Shown here: piece by piece, positions 16,776 through 23,960 of the stretch
Numbering within the stretch: position 1 is the stretch's first letter
How the letters are laid out: the number at the start of each line of letters is the position of its first letter
Position numbers and translations under genes: made by a program
The notes under the pieces: model-generated
The model's input: only the letters and a program-made list of their open reading frames with translations
What the model was told of the DNA's origin: nothing
The model's database searches: none
Assembly: GCF_004364345.1 (NCBI RefSeq)
Contig: NZ_SOCA01000005.1
Location: 1 to 64,000 of the forward strand
Reading direction: 5' to 3'
Source: Prosthecobacter fusiformis
GTDB lineage: Bacteria > Verrucomicrobiota > Verrucomicrobiia > Verrucomicrobiales > Verrucomicrobiaceae
DNA: 64,000 nucleotides

Positions 16776-17582
16776 ATGAATAAATACCTTCGCAACTTTC
16801 TATTGAATTCCCGCATCCCGATGTTGGCTGAATGGGGCGCACTTGATTTAAGGAAGAAGCATTTGAAACGCCATGCCGCCCATCAAAAGGAGGTGTTTGC
16901 CCGTCTATACGACAACAATGCAGAGAAGATAACGGTGCTGAACGGGCCTTTTAAAGGCATGCGTTACATCAATGAAGGCGTATGGGGCTCCATCACTCCG
17001 AAGTGGATCGGCTCCTACGAAAATGAGCTTTGGCCTGTGATTCAAGAGATCCTTCAAAAGCCTTATCGGCGTATCATCGATGTGGGATGTGCCGATGGCT
17101 ACTATGCGGTCGGATTCGCTCGTGCTCTTCCTGAAGCAGAAATTACTGCTTATGATCAAGATCCCGTTTCCCGGGACCAGACAGGTCGTCTCTGGGAGCT
17201 CAATGGTCGCCCTGGGTGTTTAAAATTGGGACGCTGGTGTGATCACGCTGCGCTTCAGGAAATAGGCGGTGCAGGCAGTCTTGTCTTTTGTGACATTGAG
17301 GGTGGGGAAATGGATCTGCTAGACCCCGCTCGATGCCCGGCGTTGAAGGAATCAGACATCCTGGTCGAAGTGCATAAGTATAAAAATCGTGGGAATGTCG
17401 AAAATGCGGATGAACTGACCGCGCGCTTTCAAAATAGTCACTCCATCACCCGAATCTTGGATACGGTTACAATTCCTCCGCTCAGTTCCGTAGAGTCTCT
17501 GGCCGGGCCAGCACTGGAGAAGGCCGTCGAAGAAGGCCGTACTAACGGTCAGATCTGGCTATGGATGGTAGCAGGCAAATAG
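16776..17582 (+). CDS. SAM-dependent methyltransferase of the glycan locus
   Basis: This protein of about 268 residues has a Rossmann-type methyltransferase core: RRIIDVGCADGYYAVGFA (motif I, SAM glycine loop), AEITAYDQDP (motif II acidic residue), and SLVFCDIEGGEMDLLDP (motif IV, similar to FkbM-like enzymes), followed by ILVEVHKYKN. FkbM-type proteins O-methylate sugars in surface glycans, and this position in the locus fits that. The ATG at 16776 (MNKYLRNFLL) is chosen; a more distal in-frame start at 16701 would add an unconserved basic tail. It converges with the minus-strand cluster that ends at 17619. Confidence 0.7.
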   Translation: MNKYLRNFLLNSRIPMLAEWGALDLRKKHLKRHAAHQKEVFARLYDNNAEKITVLNGPFKGMRYINEGVWGSITPKWIGSYENELWPVIQEILQKPYRRIIDVGCADGYYAVGFARALPEAEITAYDQDPVSRDQTGRLWELNGRPGCLKLGRWCDHAALQEIGGAGSLVFCDIEGGEMDLLDPARCPALKESDILVEVHKYKNRGNVENADELTARFQNSHSITRILDTVTIPPLSSVESLAGPALEKAVEEGRTNGQIWLWMVAGK

Positions 17583-17618
17583 CAGACCCTAGGGAGGTCG
17601 TCTGACAGAAAATTTACT

Positions 17619-18425
17619 TCAGCGCTGATAAGGACGCTGCACCGGGGGACGGCGCAGCCATGCGTAAATATCTTTTGTCATGCTGTCACGCACGGCCTGC
17701 TCAAAGGTTCGCATGCGATAGGCGTACAGATGATTCATTCCGACTTGCACTTTGCGGACGTGTTCTTGCATTAAAGGATGCTGAAAGAATTTTTCATTAC
17801 GGTCCCGTTCCAGATCAGCTTCCAGGTAAGTCACAAAGAGGTAGAAGGGCTCAATGGATATCTTTCCGTCTCTGACGACCGGATGCAGAAACTCCTTTGT
17901 ATATCGATACGGCACCGCCATGGTCATTTCCATGTGATGGACGATGCTACAGGTAAGTTGCGGGGGCATGGCCACACTGAGACCCCAGGCATCACACGCA
18001 AGCAGGCGTTCATAGGGGGTGTTGGGGCCATATGCATGGCGGCTGGTATTTCCGGTAACGCTCTCCGCTTGTTTTCCCCATGCAGTTAATGAACCAAACG
18101 GGTGAAATTGACGGACAGCTCCGGGCAGCTTGCGCACATAATCCGTAAACGCTCCCCGCTGGCTCGGGGTATTTTCAAGATCGAAAGGGATGTCCGTGTT
18201 GCACAGGGAAAAGGAGTGCGTGGGCACTATCATTGTGCCCGTTTCTCCAATCACTGAAGCGAGTGATTCATGAAAACCCTGTAAAGTGCCCAGTTTAGTC
18301 TTTGATTCGTGAAAGCCTAAATTGCCAAAATCTCCAGTGAGATAAACGGTGTCACTAGAACCTATTCCGAGCTGTGCCAGACCTTCGGAAATGTCCTTGT
18401 TCGTGTAGTGAGTTTTGCTGATCAT
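17619..18425 (-). CDS. AAC(3)-type N-acetyltransferase (Antibiotic_NAT fold)
   Basis: This 268-residue protein follows the aminoglycoside 3-N-acetyltransferase fold: an N-terminal SDTVYLTGDFGNLG, GETGTMIVPTHSFSLCN, then AVRQFHPFGSLTAWGKQAESVT (the 'HP..S..a.G..A' motif) and the HAYGPNTPYERLLACDAWGLSVAM segment. Members in sugar clusters acetylate amino groups of nucleotide-linked sugars with acetyl-CoA, so drug resistance should not be assumed. It is the last gene of the minus-strand cluster and lies four bases after the DUF4910 gene, pointing to cotranslation. The substitution HPFGS for the more usual HPTHS suggests a different substrate from aminoglycosides. Confidence 0.75.
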   Translation of the reverse strand: MISKTHYTNKDISEGLAQLGIGSSDTVYLTGDFGNLGFHESKTKLGTLQGFHESLASVIGETGTMIVPTHSFSLCNTDIPFDLENTPSQRGAFTDYVRKLPGAVRQFHPFGSLTAWGKQAESVTGNTSRHAYGPNTPYERLLACDAWGLSVAMPPQLTCSIVHHMEMTMAVPYRYTKEFLHPVVRDGKISIEPFYLFVTYLEADLERDRNEKFFQHPLMQEHVRKVQVGMNHLYAYRMRTFEQAVRDSMTKDIYAWLRRPPVQRPYQR

Positions 18426-18429
18426 AGCT

Positions 18430-19716
18430 CTATTTTACCGGACGGAGAAGCCCATTGTCGAGCAGCGTTTGGACAGCATCGAACAGCTCCCAAGCGGGCT
18501 TGTTTAGGATGTTGGCAATATCCAGCAAATCATGATTTCCATCACAGTAGGCCATGATGTTCACGAGCAGCCGCGCGGAATAATACCCCGCTGCATTTTT
18601 GACGCTGGTGGTAGGGTATAAATCTCGTTTGCTTAGCTGTGGCTCTCCCAGCGTGGTGGCTTGATAGTAGCGGTTCTTCTCCAGGCAGTTCAGGCATGTG
18701 CGCAACGCATCAAGACCGCCTTGCAGGCCGGATTCAGTGATCAGGCTAAGATCATCGGCAGACGTATGGTATTCAGGAAATGATCCATACCGGGTCCGCA
18801 TGATGGAACACACGGGCAGATCCACCCCTGGCCAGCAGTAATTTCGCTCATCACTACCACGTTGAAGATAAGTATAACGCACGTGGCCGGGATGCTTGTG
18901 AGTCAACGTGTGCAGGGCTACCTTATCAGCTAAGGTGTCGCCCAGTCTCGATGGCATGTAGGAGTAAGCTCGGTCATCGCCTAGACAGGTTAGGACAAAC
19001 CCAGCTTTGACATTCTTTTTTAGATGATCGAGATGCTTCGATAAATAAATCAGGCTGCCAATGGTCTCCGGAATAAAAACGAAACGGTAAGTATAGCGGC
19101 GTGAAGTCAGCCCCTGGAGGTATTTCGCCAGCCAGGTCGCAACTACGGGGCCGGACAATTCATTGTTTGCCATTGAGGGATGGCAAATGTAGGCCGAAAG
19201 CAGAATTTCATCCGTTGTTTCACCAGGGATGATAAGTTCTCCATAAGTGAGATTTCCCGCCTTTAGAGTCGAATCAATCACCGCTCGGTATTTACCCGGC
19301 TTTAATTGCTGGTGCTGCTGATGTGGAATACAAAATCCCCAGGTACGCTTATAATAGCTGGTGATGTATGGGATGACGGTCGGATGATCGGCAAGGGAAT
19401 GAAGATGCGGTTGCAGTTCCTCCAAGCTCAACTCCAAATCCACGGGTGTTGAATAGCCAAGTACGTGCAGGTTGCTGTCCTTGAAATCAGCGATCACCTC
19501 ACCATCGGGACCCGTGAGCCGGGCTCCTTTAATATTCCACTCTTCAGGCACCACCCAGTCAAAAGCTGGTGTGCCACTGGGAACTTCATGAATGTTCAAG
19601 CCTGGCAGGTGCTCCTGCAGGATCTGAAGAGTTTGACGCACTCCATCCCCGGTCAAGCTGCGGCAGATGGGGAAAAGCCGCGTTGCCAGCGCGTGCATGG
19701 AACCATTTTCGATCAT
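18430..19716 (-). CDS. DUF4910/DUF2172 metallopeptidase-like protein with C-terminal winged helix
   Basis: This 428-residue protein matches the architecture of polysaccharide-cluster proteins with an aminopeptidase-like core. Seen in order: an N-terminal LFPICRSLTGDGVRQTL; a beta-rich insert; ILLSAYICHPSMANNELSGPVVATWLA, whose His and nearby acidic residues match the zinc-site region of M28-like enzymes; FIPETIGSLIYLS; and RYGSFPEYHTSADDL, a second metal-binding stretch. The last 70 residues form a small winged-helix domain. The enzymatic role is unproven; neighbours in nonulosonate loci suggest removal of an amide-linked group or processing of the sugar. Start at 19716 assumed. Confidence 0.7.
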   Translation of the reverse strand: MIENGSMHALATRLFPICRSLTGDGVRQTLQILQEHLPGLNIHEVPSGTPAFDWVVPEEWNIKGARLTGPDGEVIADFKDSNLHVLGYSTPVDLELSLEELQPHLHSLADHPTVIPYITSYYKRTWGFCIPHQQHQQLKPGKYRAVIDSTLKAGNLTYGELIIPGETTDEILLSAYICHPSMANNELSGPVVATWLAKYLQGLTSRRYTYRFVFIPETIGSLIYLSKHLDHLKKNVKAGFVLTCLGDDRAYSYMPSRLGDTLADKVALHTLTHKHPGHVRYTYLQRGSDERNYCWPGVDLPVCSIMRTRYGSFPEYHTSADDLSLITESGLQGGLDALRTCLNCLEKNRYYQATTLGEPQLSKRDLYPTTSVKNAAGYYSARLLVNIMAYCDGNHDLLDIANILNKPAWELFDAVQTLLDNGLLRPVK

Positions 19717-19748
19717 TATATCTTAGGGGGGGAATGCAGCTTCAGTCT

Positions 19749-19774
19749 GTGAGGGCCTATGGGAAGCCCCTCAC
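19749..19774 (-). other. Hairpin between acyl carrier protein and DUF4910 genes
   Basis: GTGAGGG (19749-19755) and CCCTCAC (19768-19774) form a seven-base stem in the 124-base gap between the two minus-strand genes. There is no T-run on either side, so it is not a convincing intrinsic terminator. It may be a processing or attenuation element or simply chance. Confidence 0.3.
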
Positions 19775-19840
19775 TGTATTAATGGGCTGCTTTCGCAGAA
19801 ACTTCGGCTGACTAAAAGGGGGCGTAGGCAACCGGCAGCG

Positions 19841-20068
19841 TTAGCTAACCTTGCGGTAGATGTCGTTGATCGTGTTCAGATTTGAAATTTCCTCCTCATT
19901 GAATTCCAGATTCCACTTCTCCTGGACGCCCAGCAGGAGGGACATCTTGTCGAGCGAATCAAGACCCAGGTCTTTGAACGTGCGGTCGCTGTCCTTGGCA
20001 GGGTCGATCTCCAGGCCAGGAACGGCTTCACGGATGATTTCCACAATTGAGTTTAGAGTTTCGTTCAT
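19841..20068 (-). CDS. Acyl carrier protein (copy 1 of the locus)
   Basis: This 75-residue ACP carries Ser38 in the phosphopantetheine motif LGLDSLDKMSLLL. It is acidic and helical, of normal length. Its sequence is closely parallel to the second ACP at 23577 (both have E-I-D-P-A, D-R, and WNL.F.EE.I at equivalent places), so the two arose by duplication within the locus. The gene follows the FabH-type gene by 33 bases on the same strand. A dedicated ACP next to a ketosynthase and away from fab genes suggests a special acyl chain destined for the glycan rather than membrane lipid. Confidence 0.93.
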   Translation of the reverse strand: MNETLNSIVEIIREAVPGLEIDPAKDSDRTFKDLGLDSLDKMSLLLGVQEKWNLEFNEEEISNLNTINDIYRKVS

Positions 20069-20101
20069 TAATATAAAATATTATAATTTGATGTAAGAGA
20101 G

Positions 20102-21037
20102 TCAGCAACTTTGCCAATCTAACAATCCCGTTGCATAAGAGAGCCCAACGCCAAATCCTGAGATTAGGATTCGTTTGGGTGAGCCTATTTGTAGAGTTGC
20201 TTCCAAGGTCAGCGGAATCGCGGAGGATACGGTGTTGCCGAGATCTGTGAGATGAAGTGGCACTTTGTCCTCTGGCAGGCGCATACGCTCGCGCAGTTTG
20301 TCCACGATGTACCGGCTCCCCTGGTGTAAAACCACGCGGTCCACTTCTTCCAGGGTCAGTTCTTGCCTAGTCAGCAGTGACTGGATTTGCTTGGGTACAG
20401 TGGTCAGGGCAAAGTTAAAAACATCACGGCCATTCATGGCCAGTTTGCCTCCACGATTGTTGATCGCGGCCCCGTTTTTACCCTGAGTTCCAAAAATAAC
20501 ATCCGTGAGTTGCCAGCCAGGAGCACCAGCCTCTAACAAACTGACGGTGGCAGCATCTCCAAATAGTAGGCAGGTGGCTTGGTCCGTTGGATCGATAATC
20601 GCCGAGTATGGGTCGCTGGTGAAGAACAAACCCTTCTGGATCTTGTTGGCCTGCATGAAGGAGATGATGACAGAAAGGCCATACACATACCCGGAGCAGC
20701 CCAAAGAAATGTCAAAACAAGCGCAGGCGTCTGCCAGACCTAGCTTCGCATGGACCACGGCCGAAGTATGGGGAATACCGTGACCATCGGGAGTCTGGGT
20801 GCAAACGACGACTGCACCTATATCATCGAGTGTGATGCCTTGCTTCTCCAGTTCACGCGCGGCTTTCACGCACAGGTCGGATGCCTGATCATCTGGTTCT
20901 TTGATCGCCAGGCTAGTGGTGCCAAGTTTACCTGCCAGAAAGTCATCTTCATACCCGAATATCCGTCCACGTTCACGCGTATCCACTCTTCCCGAAGGAA
21001 TATGACCGACGATCCTATTTAGACGAACGGGGGACAT
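20102..21037 (-). CDS. FabH-type 3-oxoacyl-ACP synthase III
   Basis: This 311-residue ketosynthase III has the catalytic triad: Cys114 in SLGCSGYVYGL, His in VVLHQGSRYI and Asn in DLGNTVSSAIPL. KAS III enzymes condense an acyl-CoA starter with malonyl-ACP; some relatives instead transfer acyl groups. The start overlaps the stop of the preceding gene by one base (TAATG), a tight translational coupling. With an ACP directly downstream and PseF/PseG in the same run, it probably makes a short beta-keto acyl-ACP that, after reduction, could decorate an amino sugar. A reductase is not present in this run, so the housekeeping FabG would have to serve. Confidence 0.9.
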   Translation of the reverse strand: MSPVRLNRIVGHIPSGRVDTRERGRIFGYEDDFLAGKLGTTSLAIKEPDDQASDLCVKAARELEKQGITLDDIGAVVVCTQTPDGHGIPHTSAVVHAKLGLADACACFDISLGCSGYVYGLSVIISFMQANKIQKGLFFTSDPYSAIIDPTDQATCLLFGDAATVSLLEAGAPGWQLTDVIFGTQGKNGAAINNRGGKLAMNGRDVFNFALTTVPKQIQSLLTRQELTLEEVDRVVLHQGSRYIVDKLRERMRLPEDKVPLHLTDLGNTVSSAIPLTLEATLQIGSPKRILISGFGVGLSYATGLLDWQSC

Positions 21038-21648
21038 TAGTGGGGGGTTGAAAAGGAAATGAAGCCGACCCGTTCGTTGTCGATCAAGATTTCGCTTCGG
21101 GTAAAACGGTTGGCGAGCACCTGTTTGAGTACTAGGACAAGGCTATTTACCGGCGCTGGGGGTAGAGGACGGCCAAGCTCCAGCTTGGCAAAGATCCATT
21201 TTGGACTCAGCTCCGGCAGTAGTTGTAAATGCAGACGCTTGTTGAGGAAAACGACCTGCTCAATGAGGCTGCCAACCGAAGAGTTTTTCAGTGAGGCGCT
21301 TTTGCCTGCCGTGTCCACGATTGCTGCGCTAATCACGTCCTTTTCATTGCAAGCTTCACGCACCACGACAGGGCGTGAACTTTCCAAAAGCGCAGCGTGC
21401 AACAGGGTGTCACCAGTTCCAAACCGCATTTCCGCCCGGAAACAAGGATCCTCGCGCAAATGACGCAAACTTTCTGTCCCGATTACGAGGTCGGGTTGCT
21501 TGGTTAGTAAGGAGTGAAAAATAATAGAGATGGTGCCCTCTGGAAGCCTGTCCCCGATCGCAGCTATGGCTCCCTCATAAAGTGCGGTGCCCTGCAAATA
21601 CGGGCGTTGGCCCCGAAACGAAAGCTCGAGAGGGATAATTTCAGACAT
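21037..21648 (-). CDS. Uncharacterised protein of the acyl-sugar locus, possible hot-dog fold
   Basis: This 203-residue protein has no signal or TM helix. It begins RPYLQGTALYEGAIAAIGDRL, which resembles the opening helix/strand of thioester-handling hot-dog proteins. The end, TRSEILIDNERVGFISFS, resembles the closing strands of that fold ('R.e...dg..v....f'). Between them is a variable middle. If it is a hot-dog enzyme it might dehydrate, hydrolyse or transfer the acyl-ACP made by the coupled FabH homologue. The proposal rests on pattern only and on the one-base overlap with the ketosynthase gene, and is weak. Confidence 0.4.
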   Translation of the reverse strand: MSEIIPLELSFRGQRPYLQGTALYEGAIAAIGDRLPEGTISIIFHSLLTKQPDLVIGTESLRHLREDPCFRAEMRFGTGDTLLHAALLESSRPVVVREACNEKDVISAAIVDTAGKSASLKNSSVGSLIEQVVFLNKRLHLQLLPELSPKWIFAKLELGRPLPPAPVNSLVLVLKQVLANRFTRSEILIDNERVGFISFSTPH

Positions 21649-21935
21649 ATCACTTATTTTTTGGCGGTGGGGGATTTAAATAGGCTAAAACTAATTGAAC
21701 TTCTTCAGTGACGTATCCACACTTTGTGGTACGGGTCGAATCAATAAGTCTTTAAAGGACATATTTTGCACGACTGTAGAGACAGGCCCGAATTTGAAAT
21801 GAATTACCCTACACATTCAAGAGGCAGATTTGGAAGGTAATTCGTGATTAGCGTCGGTATTTCAACGATTCAATAAGTGTTTACTTTGCGTTTTTTCTGT
21901 GAGGTAAGAAGATGTCGTAACTAAATAAAAGACTG
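21649..21935 (-). other. AT-rich gap in the glycan run; probable promoter and possible leader peptide
   Basis: This 287-base gap splits the minus-strand run into two sets (PseG-ACP-LpxD-PseF and hot-dog-FabH-ACP). It is markedly richer in A and T than its surroundings and probably holds a promoter for the second set; no clear -35/-10 pair could be assigned. A 23-codon minus-strand frame, 21691-21762, would encode MSFKDLLIRPVPQSVDTSLK plus three residues and ends 42 bases before the next gene. It may be a leader or chance. Confidence 0.35.
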
Positions 21936-22649
21936 TTAAACAGGAATAATCTCTGGATGTTCCGCAAGAAACTGATGCTTCAATTCGGCTAGCCGCCAGT
22001 CTTCAATAGTGTTGATGTCCTGTGTTTCAAGCTCTGAAAGCAACAAAGGCAGGCGTTTGAGCGATGCCATCGTCTTTAATTCACGCGCCAGAAAAGGGGC
22101 AGTGCGCACCCAGTACATCTGGGCAGCATCGAAGTACGTTTCCTCCAGATCCTGTGATCGCGAATATTGCATGGACTCACTTTGAAATACGACTCGGCTA
22201 TCCCGGATAACCATGCACCGCGTGGCAGGTTGTGGGGTGCGCACGACGGTGATGATTCCTTCCGTCCCAGAGTTGGAGTCCAGCATTCTTTGGGCTTCCT
22301 GCAGTCGCTCTTTCCGGACGAGGGCCGCCGTCGCAAAAAGGCAGCAAGCGGTTTCAAAATGACGACCGCTTTTCGCATAAGTTTGCAAAACCTCTCTGAT
22401 AACGCAGGCAATGCCAGTGTTGTCATCAGATGTGGACACACTCCTCAGAAAGGGCACACTTGCACCCCATTGCAGGGCTGTTTCTGCGATCTTAGGACAG
22501 TCTGTGGAGACCATGACCTCGCTGAAGCAGCCACAGGAAAGCGCCGCATCTATCGCATAACCAATGATGGGTTTGCCGTGAAAAAGACGGATGTTTTTTC
22601 CCGGCAGCCTTTTGCTCCCGCCCCGGGCTGGTATGATGGCTAGGCTCAT
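21936..22649 (-). CDS. pseF: Pseudaminic acid cytidylyltransferase-like (acylneuraminate family)
   Basis: This 237-residue protein of the CMP-nonulosonate synthetase family has AIIPARGGSKRLPGKNIR at the N-terminus (nucleotide-binding P-loop-like signature), FHGKPIIGYAIDAAL, VMVSTDCPKIAE, and YFDAAQMYWVRTAPFL near the end, which is the PseF rather than NeuA/KdsB pattern. It couples CTP and a nonulosonic acid to give CMP-sugar. The start overlaps the stop of the LpxD-like gene by four bases (ATGA). With pseG two genes upstream it argues for a pseudaminic-acid-like product. The exact sugar isomer is not provable from sequence. Confidence 0.82.
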   Translation of the reverse strand: MSLAIIPARGGSKRLPGKNIRLFHGKPIIGYAIDAALSCGCFSEVMVSTDCPKIAETALQWGASVPFLRSVSTSDDNTGIACVIREVLQTYAKSGRHFETACCLFATAALVRKERLQEAQRMLDSNSGTEGIITVVRTPQPATRCMVIRDSRVVFQSESMQYSRSQDLEETYFDAAQMYWVRTAPFLARELKTMASLKRLPLLLSELETQDINTIEDWRLAELKHQFLAEHPEIIPV

Positions 22650-23563
22650 GCGTTTAGGCCATCCGATGGCGTGCGGGCATCTCGCAGCTTTTTGGCAAAA
22701 TGGAGCATCCGTGGCTGGTGCTCTGTGGTGAAGTTGCCAGACACAGACGCATGATCTGCCACGTTGGTGATCACAATGGAGCCCGCCATCACTTGGGCAT
22801 GTTCACCGATTTTCACATGCTCACGGACAAAGCTCCCTGTACCGATGAAGGCCCCCTTGCCGATCACACATCGGCGGGCCAGCACACATTGATTGGAAAC
22901 TACCACATGATCCCCTACCTTGGCCTCGTGACCCACCACACTATTCAGGCCAATGATGGAGGCGTGGCCCACTCTTGTAACGTCGGTATCATGGATGGAT
23001 CTCACCACCGTGCTGCCGCTCATCAGGACAGCATGGTCTTCAATTTCCACATAACCCCCATGAGGAATCATGCGCGGCCCGTCCGGTGTCCGGTGGTAAA
23101 GGATTCCTTCCATCGCAATCCGGGCTCCAGGCTCCATGATAACATGGCTGCCAATGCGCGCCTGCTGCCGGATGACAACATTTTCACCAATGACGACATG
23201 GTCACCTATCCAGCAGCCATCCGCCACAATCGCGCTGGGATGAATGCGGCAGTTCACTCCGCGATGAGGTGTGATGGGAAGTTGGTAGCGCTTTTCTGCC
23301 ACCCACCTTTCATGCAGCTTGTAAAAAGCTTCGCGAGGGTCTTTGCAGATGGCCACACCTGCGATGCCTTCGGTAAAGCTGGCGAGCTCCTGTGTGGTAA
23401 TGATGCAGCTTATAGCAGGATTTTGGCAGGCCTGCCGCACATATTTGATCCCATCACTGAAGGCCAGTGTCCCAAGGGGCCTGGCATCCGCATATCCCAA
23501 GGTCGCAAACTCAGCGTTACGGAGGATGCTGCCAGCTTCAAAAAATTGGTCCAGTTTCTGCAT
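22646..23563 (-). CDS. LpxD-like left-handed beta-helix acyltransferase
   Basis: This 305-residue protein has an N-terminal alpha/beta domain (about 1-100) and a hexapeptide-repeat region with many I-G-x-x-V-x-I style turns, for example CWIGDHVVIGENVVI, VGDHVVVSNQCVLA and IGKGAFIGTGSFV. The layout, a sugar-nucleotide-binding head before a left-handed beta-helix, resembles LpxD, which transfers an acyl chain from ACP to the amino group of a UDP-sugar; WbbJ/PglD-like acetyltransferases are alternatives. The helix is interrupted at residues about 150-175 by a non-repeat loop. In this locus it is the natural candidate to replace the GNAT enzyme PseH, using acyl-ACP made by its neighbours. Confidence 0.65.
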   Translation of the reverse strand: MQKLDQFFEAGSILRNAEFATLGYADARPLGTLAFSDGIKYVRQACQNPAISCIITTQELASFTEGIAGVAICKDPREAFYKLHERWVAEKRYQLPITPHRGVNCRIHPSAIVADGCWIGDHVVIGENVVIRQQARIGSHVIMEPGARIAMEGILYHRTPDGPRMIPHGGYVEIEDHAVLMSGSTVVRSIHDTDVTRVGHASIIGLNSVVGHEAKVGDHVVVSNQCVLARRCVIGKGAFIGTGSFVREHVKIGEHAQVMAGSIVITNVADHASVSGNFTTEHQPRMLHFAKKLRDARTPSDGLNA

Positions 23564-23576
23564 AAATTAGAAATGT

Positions 23577-23807
23577 TTAAGCGGTGATCTGCTCGCAGAT
23601 GCTTTTGATCGTGCTCATTTGACCGATCTGTTCTTCTGTAAAAGTCAGGTTCCATCGGTCCTGCACTGCTAGCAGCACTGACATCTTGTCTAGCGAGTCT
23701 ATCCCCAGCTCTTTGAGTGACCTGTCTCCATCCGTGGCTGGGTCGATTTCGATGTCGGGTAGGGATTCGCGGAGAATGGCCACAACACTGGTCAGGGTAT
23801 CGTTCAT
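23577..23807 (-). CDS. Acyl carrier protein (copy 2 of the locus)
   Basis: This 76-residue ACP carries Ser38 in LGIDSLDKMSVLL. It sits between pseG (upstream) and the LpxD-like gene (13 bases downstream). The ATG at 23805-23807 is chosen because it gives the same N-terminal length as copy 1 (MNDTLTS versus MNETLNS); longer in-frame starts up to 23897 add an unrelated extension. Two ACPs in one glycan locus is unusual and is the strongest sign that acyl-ACP chemistry is part of the pathway. Confidence 0.92.
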   Translation of the reverse strand: MNDTLTSVVAILRESLPDIEIDPATDGDRSLKELGIDSLDKMSVLLAVQDRWNLTFTEEQIGQMSTIKSICEQITA

Positions 23808-23960
23808 GCTAAAGATAGGTCGGGGATCAAATAGGGTCATTGGTTGAAGGAAGGCCTTCGCCAGATCCCGCCCACCGATGATTTCGCAGAATAACAAAAT
23901 GTGGTTTTGTGTGTGTCAGAATGCGCACGTGACGCGGTTGCTGCTGGCTTATACACTTTC

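Noticed and set aside
17619-18425. Aminoglycoside resistance gene
   Set aside because: The AAC(3) fold is present, but the context is glycan synthesis and a key motif differs, so resistance is not claimed.
22700-23587. 295-codon plus-strand frame rich in His
   Set aside because: Antisense to the LpxD-like gene; it mirrors the hexapeptide repeats and has no domain.
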